A stretch of DNA of 64,000 nucleotides, taken from Chryseobacterium gotjawalense (GTDB lineage Bacteria > Bacteroidota > Bacteroidia > Flavobacteriales > Weeksellaceae). The position numbers and the translations under genes were made by a program. This document shows positions 24,755 through 33,300 of the stretch, in pieces (the stretch's first letter is position 1; the number at the start of each line of letters is the position of its first letter). The notes under the pieces are model-generated. The model was not told where the DNA came from, did not search any database, and saw only the letters and a list, made by a program, of their open reading frames with translations. Location of the stretch: the NCBI RefSeq assembly GCF_030012525.1, contig NZ_CP124855.1:2728001-2792000 (forward strand). The letters run 5' to 3'.

Positions 24755-24928
24755 ATGGCAATAAATCCACCAAAAGACAATTCTAGAAAAGGTGCTGTAA
24801 AAGACAGAACTCAAGTACATAATCCTAAAACAGGATTTTGGACGAAGAGAGATTCTGATACAGGCAGATTTATGGATGTGAAAACATCAAGTCCGAAGCC
24901 TTTTAAAGGAATTACCAAAGAAAAGTAA
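24755..24928 (+). CDS. Small conserved basic protein (57 residues)
   Basis: A 57-residue ORF beginning MAINPPKDNSRKGAVKDRTQ and containing NPKTGFWTKRD, DTGRFMDVKTSS and a basic end. It is hydrophilic and probably disordered. Near-identical short proteins occur in many Bacteroidota genomes, often in mobile or accessory regions, but no function is known. It is expressed from the promoter divergent to the XRE-ImmA operon and probably controlled by the same operator. Confidence 0.7.
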   Translation: MAINPPKDNSRKGAVKDRTQVHNPKTGFWTKRDSDTGRFMDVKTSSPKPFKGITKEK

Positions 24929-25007
24929 GCATGTACTAAAAGTGTGCTTGGTTAAGTTTTTCGACCAAAAGTGAAAAACAAAGTGTTCAATATTAAAATT
25001 AATGCTT

Positions 25008-25160
25008 ATGCAAAGATTTTTACAAAAAAATGATAGTATAAGTCTATGCTATAAAGATAGTTGCATTCATGCAAAAGGTTCAAATGCTAATGTTTTAGCT
25101 ATTGGTGCTTTTGCAATGCTGTTACTTATTGGTGTAGCTTCATTATCAAAAGTAAATTAA
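25008..25160 (+). CDS. Small membrane protein (50 residues)
   Basis: A 50-residue ORF starting MQRFLQKNDSISLCYKDSCI. Residues 28-46 form one hydrophobic helix (NVLAIGAFAMLLLIGVASL). It sits between the small basic protein gene and a clear terminator, which supports a real gene. Its position behind an XRE-regulated promoter suggests a toxin-like or signalling peptide, but this is a guess. Confidence 0.5.
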   Translation: MQRFLQKNDSISLCYKDSCIHAKGSNANVLAIGAFAMLLLIGVASLSKVN

Positions 25161-25169
25161 AAACGTTTA

Positions 25170-25188
25170 GGGGTGAAACGCCCCTTTT
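25170..25188 (+). terminator. Short terminator after the small membrane protein
   Basis: GGGGTG (25170-25175) pairs with CGCCCC (25179-25184) around an AAA loop, followed by TTTT. Confidence 0.65.
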
Positions 25189-25215
25189 ATTAACACCAAA
25201 ATATATTTTAAAATT

Positions 25216-26475
25216 ATGATTTTAGAAAAACATAGTAAAAAGTTTAGTGAAAACTCTTCTGAAAATTACATTACACAGAAGCAGTTATTGAGATTATTAG
25301 CTAATCAAGAAATTTTTAAGAATGAACTTGTAAATTTATTTCAAATTGAGGAAGAAGCAATTGAAGTTTTACAAATAGGAAACTCAAAATTTTTAGTTGA
25401 ATCTTTACTGATATTAGATTCTCAATGTAAAAAAACGGATATAAAAGCAAAAGTTAAAGATATACAACTCAAAAAAATGCTTGAAGATGAAAAAGCTTTA
25501 TTTGAAGTTTTTAAAATTCAAGATGAAGAAATAATCAAGAAGAATAAATCAGATTTACTTGAAGTTGAAACAGCATATTCGGCAAAACAAGATATGTTAG
25601 ACTACTATAATTTAAGTAAGTTTGCTAACTATTGCAGAGATAAAGAGTATGAAGATTTGATTGATGTTATAAAGAAATATCTAAAAAACAAAAACAAAGA
25701 TAATAATGATGAAAAAAGTTTAAGACTTCTTTATAAAAATGAAGAAAATAAATTTTATTTAAGAGCAGTAACATCAGTAGATAATTATCAAGATTTTGGA
25801 TTAAACTTCTCTGTATTTGTAGCTTTGATTGCATTAAATAAATATGTAAAGGAATCGAAAAACGAAATTTATATTGATAATTACGTTGTTGACGATTCAA
25901 ATCTTTATGCTTCTTTTAGTTTATCTAATGAAAAACAGATAGACAAAAACCTTAGTTTAGCATTCAATCTAATATTAGAGAATGATGAAATTAAGAGAAA
26001 TGCTGTTTCTTTCAATGGCGTATTCAAACTCCAATATAAAGATGGAAACAAAAAAAGTGAGATCTATTTAAAACCAAAAGGCGTTAAAAAAGAAGATATT
26101 GCCTATCCTGTTGATTTATTGAACTATAAGCATACAGGAAATACCAAAAATGTGTTTGAAAAAATTAAAGAATTACCTAATTTAATTGATTTTTTCATTA
26201 CGCAAGTTTCAGAAGATGCAACAAAAATTTCAGAAATAAAAAGTCCTAAAGATGTTAGACTCCATTTAGCAAATAAAATTAAAAATGCTAGAAAACCTGA
26301 ATTTCAAAAATACAAGGCACCAGTATTTAATAAACTAATGAAGATGACGGTTGATAATACATTTAATTTGTTTGAAATTTTTAGAGAAATAGATGAACTG
26401 TTTGAAAATGATGATGTAATTTCAAGAGATTATTGGAGAGAAAAACTTTATGAATCTTTAATTGAAAGAAAATAG
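25216..26475 (+). CDS. Hypothetical island protein (419 residues)
   Basis: I do not recognise this gene. It encodes a Lys/Asp/Glu/Asn-rich soluble protein without signal peptide or membrane helix. The N-terminal 150 residues look helical and coiled; the middle (RLLYKNEENKFYLRAVTSVD, then NFSVFVALIALNKYVKES) looks like a mixed alpha/beta domain of the kind seen in phage DUF932-like proteins, but the match is weak. Base composition is very AT-rich, as elsewhere in the island. It follows the terminator of the small-gene unit and precedes a 340-bp spacer and the AbiE pair. Confidence 0.6.
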   Translation: MILEKHSKKFSENSSENYITQKQLLRLLANQEIFKNELVNLFQIEEEAIEVLQIGNSKFLVESLLILDSQCKKTDIKAKVKDIQLKKMLEDEKALFEVFKIQDEEIIKKNKSDLLEVETAYSAKQDMLDYYNLSKFANYCRDKEYEDLIDVIKKYLKNKNKDNNDEKSLRLLYKNEENKFYLRAVTSVDNYQDFGLNFSVFVALIALNKYVKESKNEIYIDNYVVDDSNLYASFSLSNEKQIDKNLSLAFNLILENDEIKRNAVSFNGVFKLQYKDGNKKSEIYLKPKGVKKEDIAYPVDLLNYKHTGNTKNVFEKIKELPNLIDFFITQVSEDATKISEIKSPKDVRLHLANKIKNARKPEFQKYKAPVFNKLMKMTVDNTFNLFEIFREIDELFENDDVISRDYWREKLYESLIERK

Positions 26476-26758
26476 AGAATGAGCATATTTCCGTAAAAAT
26501 TTGTTTTGGTAAAGAGAATGAAAATAGACATCTTGTAATCCACTCAGTTTATAATTCGAATAATTTCATTGTAATGCTTTTCATTCCCTAAATTAAGTTC
26601 ATCGTAATGGAAACTGTAAAACGATTATTTAGTGTTCTGAATATGAATAAATAAGTAATAATTTCGCCATTAATTGTGAGTATAAAATATTAGCGAAGAT
26701 TCTTTGATAATGAACTGAAAAGGGATTTATAGAAGAATTATTAAACTATTTATTTAAA
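26476..26758. other. AT-rich spacer with no gene
   Basis: No ORF, tRNA or clear hairpin was seen between the 419-residue protein gene and the AbiE operator. Confidence 0.6.
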
Positions 26759-26796
26759 TTGAATTTTGTCGCAAATATTTCCTAAATTTGCGACAA
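26759..26796 (+). promoter_or_regulatory. AbiE promoter overlapped by an inverted-repeat operator
   Basis: TTG (26759-26761), N21 and TAAATTTG (26783-26790) form a promoter. A perfect 11-bp inverted repeat, TTGTCGCAAAT (26766-26776) and ATTTGCGACAA (26786-26796), fills the spacer and covers the -7 box. AbiEi antitoxins are known to repress their own promoters through inverted repeats. Confidence 0.75.
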
Positions 26797-26814
26797 TAAT
26801 ATATACAATACAAC

Positions 26815-27414
26815 ATGGAAAGTATTGATAATAAAATACTTGATAAAATAAAAAAAGCCAAGAGGGGTTCGCTTTTTTATACAGAAGATTTTCTTTCATT
26901 TGGGAACTATAAAGCTGTTTCCAAAGTATTAGAGCGCTTGGTTAATGGAAAGAAAGTTTATCGAGTTGCAAGAGGTATTTTTTCTATTTTAGAGCAAGAT
27001 CCCTATTTAGGTGAGATTTTGCCGACGGCAGAAAAGATTGCAGAATCTATAAGAAAAAGAGACAAAGCTCGAATTATACCAACAGGTGTCTTGGCTCTTA
27101 ATAAACTTGGATTGTCTTCACAAATACCAATGAATCTGGTGTATCATACAGACGGATCGGCTAGAACTGTCAAGGTAGGAAATCGGAAAATTGTTTTCAA
27201 AAAAGCAAGTCCCAAAAATTTAGCTGCGATTGGGAATATCAGCGGTATTGTAATTCAGGCTTTAAAAGAAATAGGAAAAGACAATGTCACAGATGATGAA
27301 ATTCAAACGATTTTAAATCACTTAAAAAATGAAGAACCATACCGTTTAGAACATGACATCAAATTAGCTCCCGAATGGATTAGAATTATTATGCGCAAAG
27401 CCTTAACAAAATAA
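26815..27414 (+). CDS. AbiEi-like antitoxin / DUF6088 family
   Basis: A 199-residue protein with an N-terminal winged HTH (about 1-60: LDKIKKAKRGSLFYTEDF, then AVSKVLERLVNGKKVYRV) and the RGIF motif typical of AbiEi and DUF6088 antitoxins. The C-terminal domain should block the toxin's effect and help autoregulation. It starts 25 bp after the predicted TSS and ends one base before the AbiEii toxin ATG. Type IV TA systems of this kind act as abortive phage defence. Confidence 0.85.
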   Translation: MESIDNKILDKIKKAKRGSLFYTEDFLSFGNYKAVSKVLERLVNGKKVYRVARGIFSILEQDPYLGEILPTAEKIAESIRKRDKARIIPTGVLALNKLGLSSQIPMNLVYHTDGSARTVKVGNRKIVFKKASPKNLAAIGNISGIVIQALKEIGKDNVTDDEIQTILNHLKNEEPYRLEHDIKLAPEWIRIIMRKALTK

Positions 27415-27415
27415 G

Positions 27416-28426
27416 ATGAAAAATAAATTTCTGAGCTTACCGGAAGAAACAAGAATCAATGCATTCAATCAAATAGCAGAAAAGAAAGGAATTACACCCT
27501 TCGCTGTGGAAAAAGATTGGTGGGTTACGCAAAGCTTGTCTATAATATTTGCCATGGAGGAAGCTGAGTTCTTAGTTTTCAAAGGTGGTACATCATTAAG
27601 TAAATCGTGGAATCTAATTCAAAGGTTTTCTGAAGATGTTGATTTGGCAATTGATAGAGAATTTTTGGGTTTTACTGAAATCCCTAAAAGAAAAACTAAT
27701 CTTAGAAAGAAATCTGGAAAATTCGTAGCTGAAGAATTTTATCCCAAGCTACAGAAATGTTTTGAAGATAAAGGCATTGCAGAAGATGTTATATTTACCC
27801 TTGAAAATGTTCAGTCATCAGATCAAGATCCACGAATCATTAATATTTACTATCCTTCCATCATTGAAACCAAAGGATATTTGAATCCACGAGTACAAAT
27901 TGAAATAGGTTGCAGGTCATTAAAAGAACCTTTTTCTAATTGTTTGATTTCTTCTTTTGTTGATCAGGAATATAAAGATCTAGATTTTTCATCTGATGAA
28001 TTTCTTGTACCTTCTGTTAATCCGGAGAGAACATTTTTGGAGAAAATATTCTTACTACATGAAGAATTTCAGAAACCACATGATAAAATTAGAGTAAATC
28101 GTTTGAGTAGACATTTATACGATATTTACTCTCTTTATCATTCTGAGTTTAAAGATAAAGCGCTACAAGATGAGGATTTATATAAAACTATTGTACATCA
28201 CAGAATTGAGTTTACCAAAGTTGCTGGTGTTGATTACTCACTACACAATCCTCAAACCATAAATCCAATTCCTCCGGATTCAATTATCAAGCAATGGGAA
28301 GAAGATTATGAAACCATGAAATCAGAGATGTTGTATAGTGAACACAGACCTGAATTTTCTGAGATAATTGATACACTCGAAAAGCTAAAGTCTGAAATTA
28401 ATAAATTGGAATGGGTTGTTTTTTAG
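27416..28426 (+). CDS. AbiEii/AbiGii-type nucleotidyltransferase toxin
   Basis: A 336-residue protein with the conserved KGGTSLSK (56-63) and FSEDVDLAI (71-79) motifs of the DNA polymerase beta-like nucleotidyltransferase fold, and the VEKDWWVTQ N-terminal block (31-39). Members transfer nucleotides, in studied cases to tRNA acceptor ends, and stop growth during infection. It follows its antitoxin with a one-base gap and is the last gene of the operon. All motif residues are intact, so the toxin is probably functional. Confidence 0.9.
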   Translation: MKNKFLSLPEETRINAFNQIAEKKGITPFAVEKDWWVTQSLSIIFAMEEAEFLVFKGGTSLSKSWNLIQRFSEDVDLAIDREFLGFTEIPKRKTNLRKKSGKFVAEEFYPKLQKCFEDKGIAEDVIFTLENVQSSDQDPRIINIYYPSIIETKGYLNPRVQIEIGCRSLKEPFSNCLISSFVDQEYKDLDFSSDEFLVPSVNPERTFLEKIFLLHEEFQKPHDKIRVNRLSRHLYDIYSLYHSEFKDKALQDEDLYKTIVHHRIEFTKVAGVDYSLHNPQTINPIPPDSIIKQWEEDYETMKSEMLYSEHRPEFSEIIDTLEKLKSEINKLEWVVF

Positions 28427-28571
28427 AGGTAACTGATCCTGAAATAGTTATCTAAAATATTCTTATCTTGGAGTAATTCTATATAAGGTAATTTTCTATT
28501 GATTTCTACTTGTTTTTGAAATCGGGAATGAAAACGAAATTATTAAAAAGTGTATGACATAATTAATAAAA

Positions 28572-29204
28572 ATGAGAATCAATCCAAACAGTTCAATTCG
28601 AAGCGGCTATTCATACGAAGATTTATTTGTTTTAAGATTATGCATTGATTGGTTACGTAATCCAGATAAATATTCTGAAATAAAAATTCAATTCGTTCCT
28701 GTTGATTTGGGAATAAAAGGATTTGCTCTTGATGATGTAACAGCAACTCGTAAAAATGGCAGTGTAGAGTATTATCAGATTAAGCATAAACAAAACCCTG
28801 AATCAGATTTTTGGGATTCTGACGAGTTAATAAATAAAGGACTTTTAAAATGGATGAAATCATTTTTTGCTTTGAAGGAAAATAATCGGATTTGTTCATT
28901 AATTACAAATGGTCAATTAGATATTATTCTTAAGAAAAGTTTTAAAGACAATCATTTTAATTTAGAAAAAATAAAAACCCATAATGCTGATTTAGTCCTA
29001 AAGTTAGAAGAACAAGGATATTCGCAACTTTTACTAAAATCTTTTTTTGATAACTTTAACTTTAAATTTAATCAACCTAGCAAGAATTCTTTTGAGGAAG
29101 AACTTCGACAAGTTTTATATAAGGATTTAAAAGTTACTAAAGCTGGTGTTGACAGCTTAGGTACATGGCTTCTTTTTTTGGACAGATTAAAATTAGAGTA
29201 TTAA
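28572..29204 (+). pseudogene. 5' part of an IS-interrupted Avs-like gene: Cap4/DUF4297-type nuclease domain
   Basis: Residues 1-196 (to 29159) belong to the original gene; the last 14 codons run into the inserted IS. The fragment carries a nuclease domain of the Cap4/DUF4297 kind: SGYSYEDLFVLRL (11-23), then ALDDVTATRKNG with acidic Asp54/Asp55, then EYYQIKHKQ with Gln69 and Lys71. That spacing fits the (E)-D-QxK core of PD-(D/E)xK nucleases used as N-terminal effectors in antiviral STAND proteins. Removing the IS and one TSD copy joins it in frame to the coding sequence at 30513. It lies 145 bp after the AbiEii toxin, in a defence-rich context. Confidence 0.8.
29156..29159 (+). repeat. Target-site duplication CTTA, left of IS copy 1
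   Basis: CTTA directly abuts the left IS end and is repeated at 30509-30512 after the right end. Confidence 0.9.
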
Positions 29205-29225
29205 TTTTAACGTCAAGAAAAAACA

Positions 29226-29492
29226 ATGAAAAAATCAAGATTTACGGAGGCCCAGATTTTAAAGGTGCTCCAGACCCAGCAAGAAGGTAAAAAAGTGGCA
29301 GAGATCTGCCGGGAGTTTGGGATTTCCGAGCAGACGTTTTATAACTGGAAGAGCAAATACGGCGGCATGACCCTCTCGGAACTCCAGCGTGTTAAGGAGC
29401 TGGAATCGGAAAATGCCCGCCTTAAGCGTATTGTTGCAGACCAGCAACTGTCCATCGATATTTTGAAGGAGATCAACGCAAAAAAGTGGTGA
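29226..29492 (+). CDS. IS3-family transposase OrfA (copy 1)
   Basis: An 88-residue HTH protein (FTEAQILKVLQTQQEGKKVA, then CREFGISEQTFYNWKSKYGG) with a leucine-zipper-like tail (LQRVKELESENARLKRIV). OrfA binds the IS ends. Its frame ends in an AAAAAAG slip site at 29480-29486, where a -1 shift would produce the OrfAB transposase. Confidence 0.93.
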   Translation: MKKSRFTEAQILKVLQTQQEGKKVAEICREFGISEQTFYNWKSKYGGMTLSELQRVKELESENARLKRIVADQQLSIDILKEINAKKW

Positions 29493-30304
29493 CACCTTAT
29501 CAAAAAGAGCGCTGTATTGCTTACCTGCAGGAGATAAAACCGGATGTAAGTTATGCTAAGGTGTGCCGCGTAATGGGACGCTCACGAACTTCAAAATATT
29601 ATGAAAAGCGAATGCCGCCGAAGGATGAAAAGCTGAAAGGAGCCATCACATCAATATTGGGAACCAGCAGATTGGGACGCAAGAAAGTCATTGTGAAAGT
29701 GAAGAGGAAATTTCCTGAGTTCGGTGCTTCTCAAATCCGACGCGTGTATCAGAAGTATGGTTTTTCGCTTTACAGAAGAATGAAGAGAAAACGCTTCGAC
29801 AATCCTGCCAATCCCATTTCTGTCCCGTTGGAGCAGAATGAGGAATGGGCAATGGACTTTATGAGTGATGCACTGGCAAGAGGTTCACGGTTCCGGACCC
29901 TGAATATTATTGATCAGTATAACAGAAAATGCCTGGGCATTGATATTCGCACCTCGATGCCCTCCAGAGCGGTAATAACGTTTTTGGAGCGTGTTATCGA
30001 GAAGCATGGCAAACCCAAGGGTATCCGCACCGATAACGGTTCGGAGTTCACCTCGGGTCTGTTCCAGACGTGGCTGCATGAGAATAATATCGAATGGATC
30101 AAAATCCAGAAAGGAAAACCACAGCAGAACGCCATCATCGAGCGGTTCAACAAAACCTACCGGGAAGACATTCTGGATGCGCATTTATTTTTCTCACAGC
30201 AGCAGGTGAAGCAGCTTACTGCGGTGTGGATTGAGGATTATAACAATGAAAGACCGCATGAGGCACTGAACTTTAAAACCCCGGCGGAATATGAAGCAGC
30301 GTAA
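29486..30304 (+). CDS. IS3-family transposase OrfB, DDE integrase domain (copy 1)
   Basis: A 272-residue rve-type integrase. The DDE triad is in WAMDFMSD, IRTDNGSEF and NAIIERFNKTYR; an HTH_21-like region precedes it. It is read mainly as the second half of OrfAB after -1 frameshifting at AAAAAAG; the GTG at 29486 is a nominal start. The only amino-acid difference from copy 2 is Gly in KCLGIDI versus Asp. Both copies look intact and active. Confidence 0.93.
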   Translation: MVTPYQKERCIAYLQEIKPDVSYAKVCRVMGRSRTSKYYEKRMPPKDEKLKGAITSILGTSRLGRKKVIVKVKRKFPEFGASQIRRVYQKYGFSLYRRMKRKRFDNPANPISVPLEQNEEWAMDFMSDALARGSRFRTLNIIDQYNRKCLGIDIRTSMPSRAVITFLERVIEKHGKPKGIRTDNGSEFTSGLFQTWLHENNIEWIKIQKGKPQQNAIIERFNKTYREDILDAHLFFSQQQVKQLTAVWIEDYNNERPHEALNFKTPAEYEAA

Positions 30305-33300
30305 GGTTTTATTAAGGCATGAGCTTCTGAAATATTGTTCAGAAAAAAGCACCGCAAAAAGCAGTGCTCCTGAAAATTATATTTCGTCGGCCAACTTATC
30401 CCTGTCAGGTTGCTCCTCAGCAGCGCCTGATTCCGTTTCGGTTGGCAAGTGCAAATTTCAAATGAAAAAACTATATTTACAAACTGTCGAAAAAGTAGAC
30501 CACTTACCCTTACTACTGTATATTGCTCAACAAGGTTCAGATAAATACCCTCAAATCATTACTCTTAACGAAATAAGATCAAGGTTATCGTGGGATAATC
30601 CAAGACCTTTAAATCAAAATTTCGTTGTTCCATCTGATTTTCAATTTTTTGATAAAAGTATTCATCAAGAAATCATTGATGAATTACAAAATCTAAAGGG
30701 CGGAATAAAAGTATTTATAGGTAAACCGGGCTCCGGGAAAAGCACATATCTTTCTAAATTATATAGTATTTTACAAAAGAAGGGATGTCTTGTTTTTCGA
30801 CATCATTACCATCTGAATCCTAAAGATTTATCTTTTCAAGAAAGATTAAACTCAGAAAGGGTTATAGAAGGGCTGAAAGCTGAATTCAAGAAGCAAAAAA
30901 ATTCAGTAATAGAATCGTTAGGAGAACAAAATACCTCTCACATCCAATTAAAAGAGTTTATTGATCAAATTTCAAATTATAGTAGAGACTCCAATATTCC
31001 TTTCATTTTGATTATTGATGGTCTTGACCATGTAATTAGGGAAGGTAATAGCCAAAGACAACTTATTGATTTTCTTAATGAAATACTATATCCACAAAAA
31101 GGATTTTGGTTATTAATTGGAACGCAAGAAATGGCGATAGATTGTTTTCCAAATGCAATTCATCAATATGCTCCCAAAAATGAATGGATAGAAATTAAAG
31201 GTTTAAATCGTCAAAGTATTAAATCCATTGTCAACAAAACTTTTCCTAAGCAAGAAGAAACATATGGAAGTTATTATGAGACAATTATTTCAAAAATTCA
31301 AAAATTAACTCAAGGAAATCCTCTTCATTTAAGATATGTCCTTACAGAAATCAAAAATCAAAAAATGCATTTGTCAGCCTATGACTTAGATAACATTCCT
31401 TCATATAATGGTGAAATTGAAGAATATTATCAAGTACTCTGGAGGAGGTTGCCTGAGGTTTCAAAAACGATATCCTTTGCTCTTACAACTCTTGAGTTCA
31501 AGTTACAAGAAGAACAATTGTACTCATTGGTTTCAAATCTAGACATAAAGCCTCACAAGATAGTTGAAAGCTTTACCCAAATTCGTCATTTATTTAGATT
31601 TGACCTACAGGGAATATCAGTATTCCATAACAGTTTTTTAGTCTTCGTCCTCAAGCAACCAGAATTGAGAATACAACAAATTAGTCTCTACAAGGAACTT
31701 GAAAAATGGTTGAGAGAAGACAATCAGAAAGAACTTTGCTGGTCTGAGCTTCCCAAGATTCAGTATTATTTGGGTAAACCAGAGCTCTTGTTGTCAATTA
31801 ATAATGATTGGATTATAAAATATTATCTAAAAGGAAAAAATGAGGTAATAATTGAAAATACTCTTTACATTGCCTCAAAGGCATCTTTTGAACTTAAATC
31901 TTTTGAGAAGGTAATTTATTTCTCAACAATACTCAACGTTTTTAGAAATAGAGAGTACAATTTAGGAGATACGTTGGCAACAATTTGGGTTACTTCATTT
32001 ACAATGACAAAAGATTTGCCCTTGTCTTACCCTGACTTTTCAGACTTAACTGGTTATCAATTAAAGGAAATATTAATTGAATTATTAAAAAAAGGAAAAA
32101 TTTCAGAGATTCCCGAAGATGCGATTAATCGTATTAATGAACTGCTACAAACAAATGATGAAGATTCAGAACAACTGGTTAAATATTGGATAGAAGTACT
32201 TTGCCATACTGAAAATCATGTTAATAAAGTTTTTAATTTTATTAAACAATTTAGAAAAGAAAAAAAATCAGCATTTTTATTCGGGTATTATATCAATGAA
32301 GTTCTGAAAATAAAAGAATCTGAACAAATAATCTCAAAAATCGTAAACCTAAAACTTAATCCCGAAGAAAAAAAATCAATAGGCAAAAGTTTAATTTTTG
32401 ATGATGTGATTAAAAGAGTATCAAAATACGAGAAATTAATATTTAAACTTGTAAAAGAAGAAGACATTTTGAGAGGTTTATATTGTAAGCTCTTCAATTT
32501 GAGTTACAATTCAGAATTAAAAATTATACCATTTGAATTGTTTCCAAAAAAAGTGGCTTACTTCTCTTCCGAAATTCACCCAATAACTAAACAATTCGAA
32601 CACAATCTTATTTCTTCATTTCTTAATAAGGAGGTAGATTATTTTCTAAATGTTTCAAAAGATAAAAATGAAGAATGGTTAATCCTATTCTATAATTCGG
32701 TTTTAAAAATCGGTGAAATAATTCGAACATATTACGATTCTAAAAAACATTTAGAAATCAAATCAGCACTTTTACCATTAATTGAACTTTCTAAATTGGA
32801 CTTTGCAGAAAATCGGGATATTTATGATTATGAAAAGGAAACGATCCCTAAAATAATTAATAGTACTCTTTGGCTAGCGGCTACTGTTAATCGTTTCAAC
32901 GGAATGCAGTATGAACTTAATCTAAACGATTTAGAGTTTTTAAATAATTGGAAATCTTATAATCGTAAATCTTTACATGGAGTCATAAATTCTAAAATGG
33001 TTTTTGTTGAAGAAAATGATTTTAATTCCTTCATACAAAACGAAGCAAGATATAGTTTAGAAGAAATTATTCCTTTCAATGAGAAAGCACAAAGACTATC
33101 TGAATTAGCAATTTTTGCGCTGAAAAATAATGATCGTAGTCATGCCAAAATTCTAATCAGTGAGGCAGCGAAAAGCATATTAGCTTATGGAAATCATAAA
33201 GATATGCTTCTATATCAAATTATAGAAAGTATAGAAGTTTGTGTAAAATCTGGTTCAAAAAAAGGAAATGAATTTATAAAACAGATTTTCCTCTATGTTT

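Larger units (their letters stand above)
29160..30508 (+). mobile_element. IS3-family insertion sequence (IS407-like group), copy 1, 1,349 bp
   Basis: The boundaries come from comparing the two copies in this window and from the 4-bp TSD. Imperfect terminal inverted repeats of about 25 bp are visible: the left end reads GGTACATGGCTTC and the right end, inverted, GGTAAGTGGTCTAC. OrfA and orfB overlap with an A6G slip site. The 4-bp duplication fits the IS407 group. Copy 2 (38549-39897, opposite strand) has the same length and almost identical sequence; one coding difference is visible at 29937, so transposition was recent. Confidence 0.93.
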
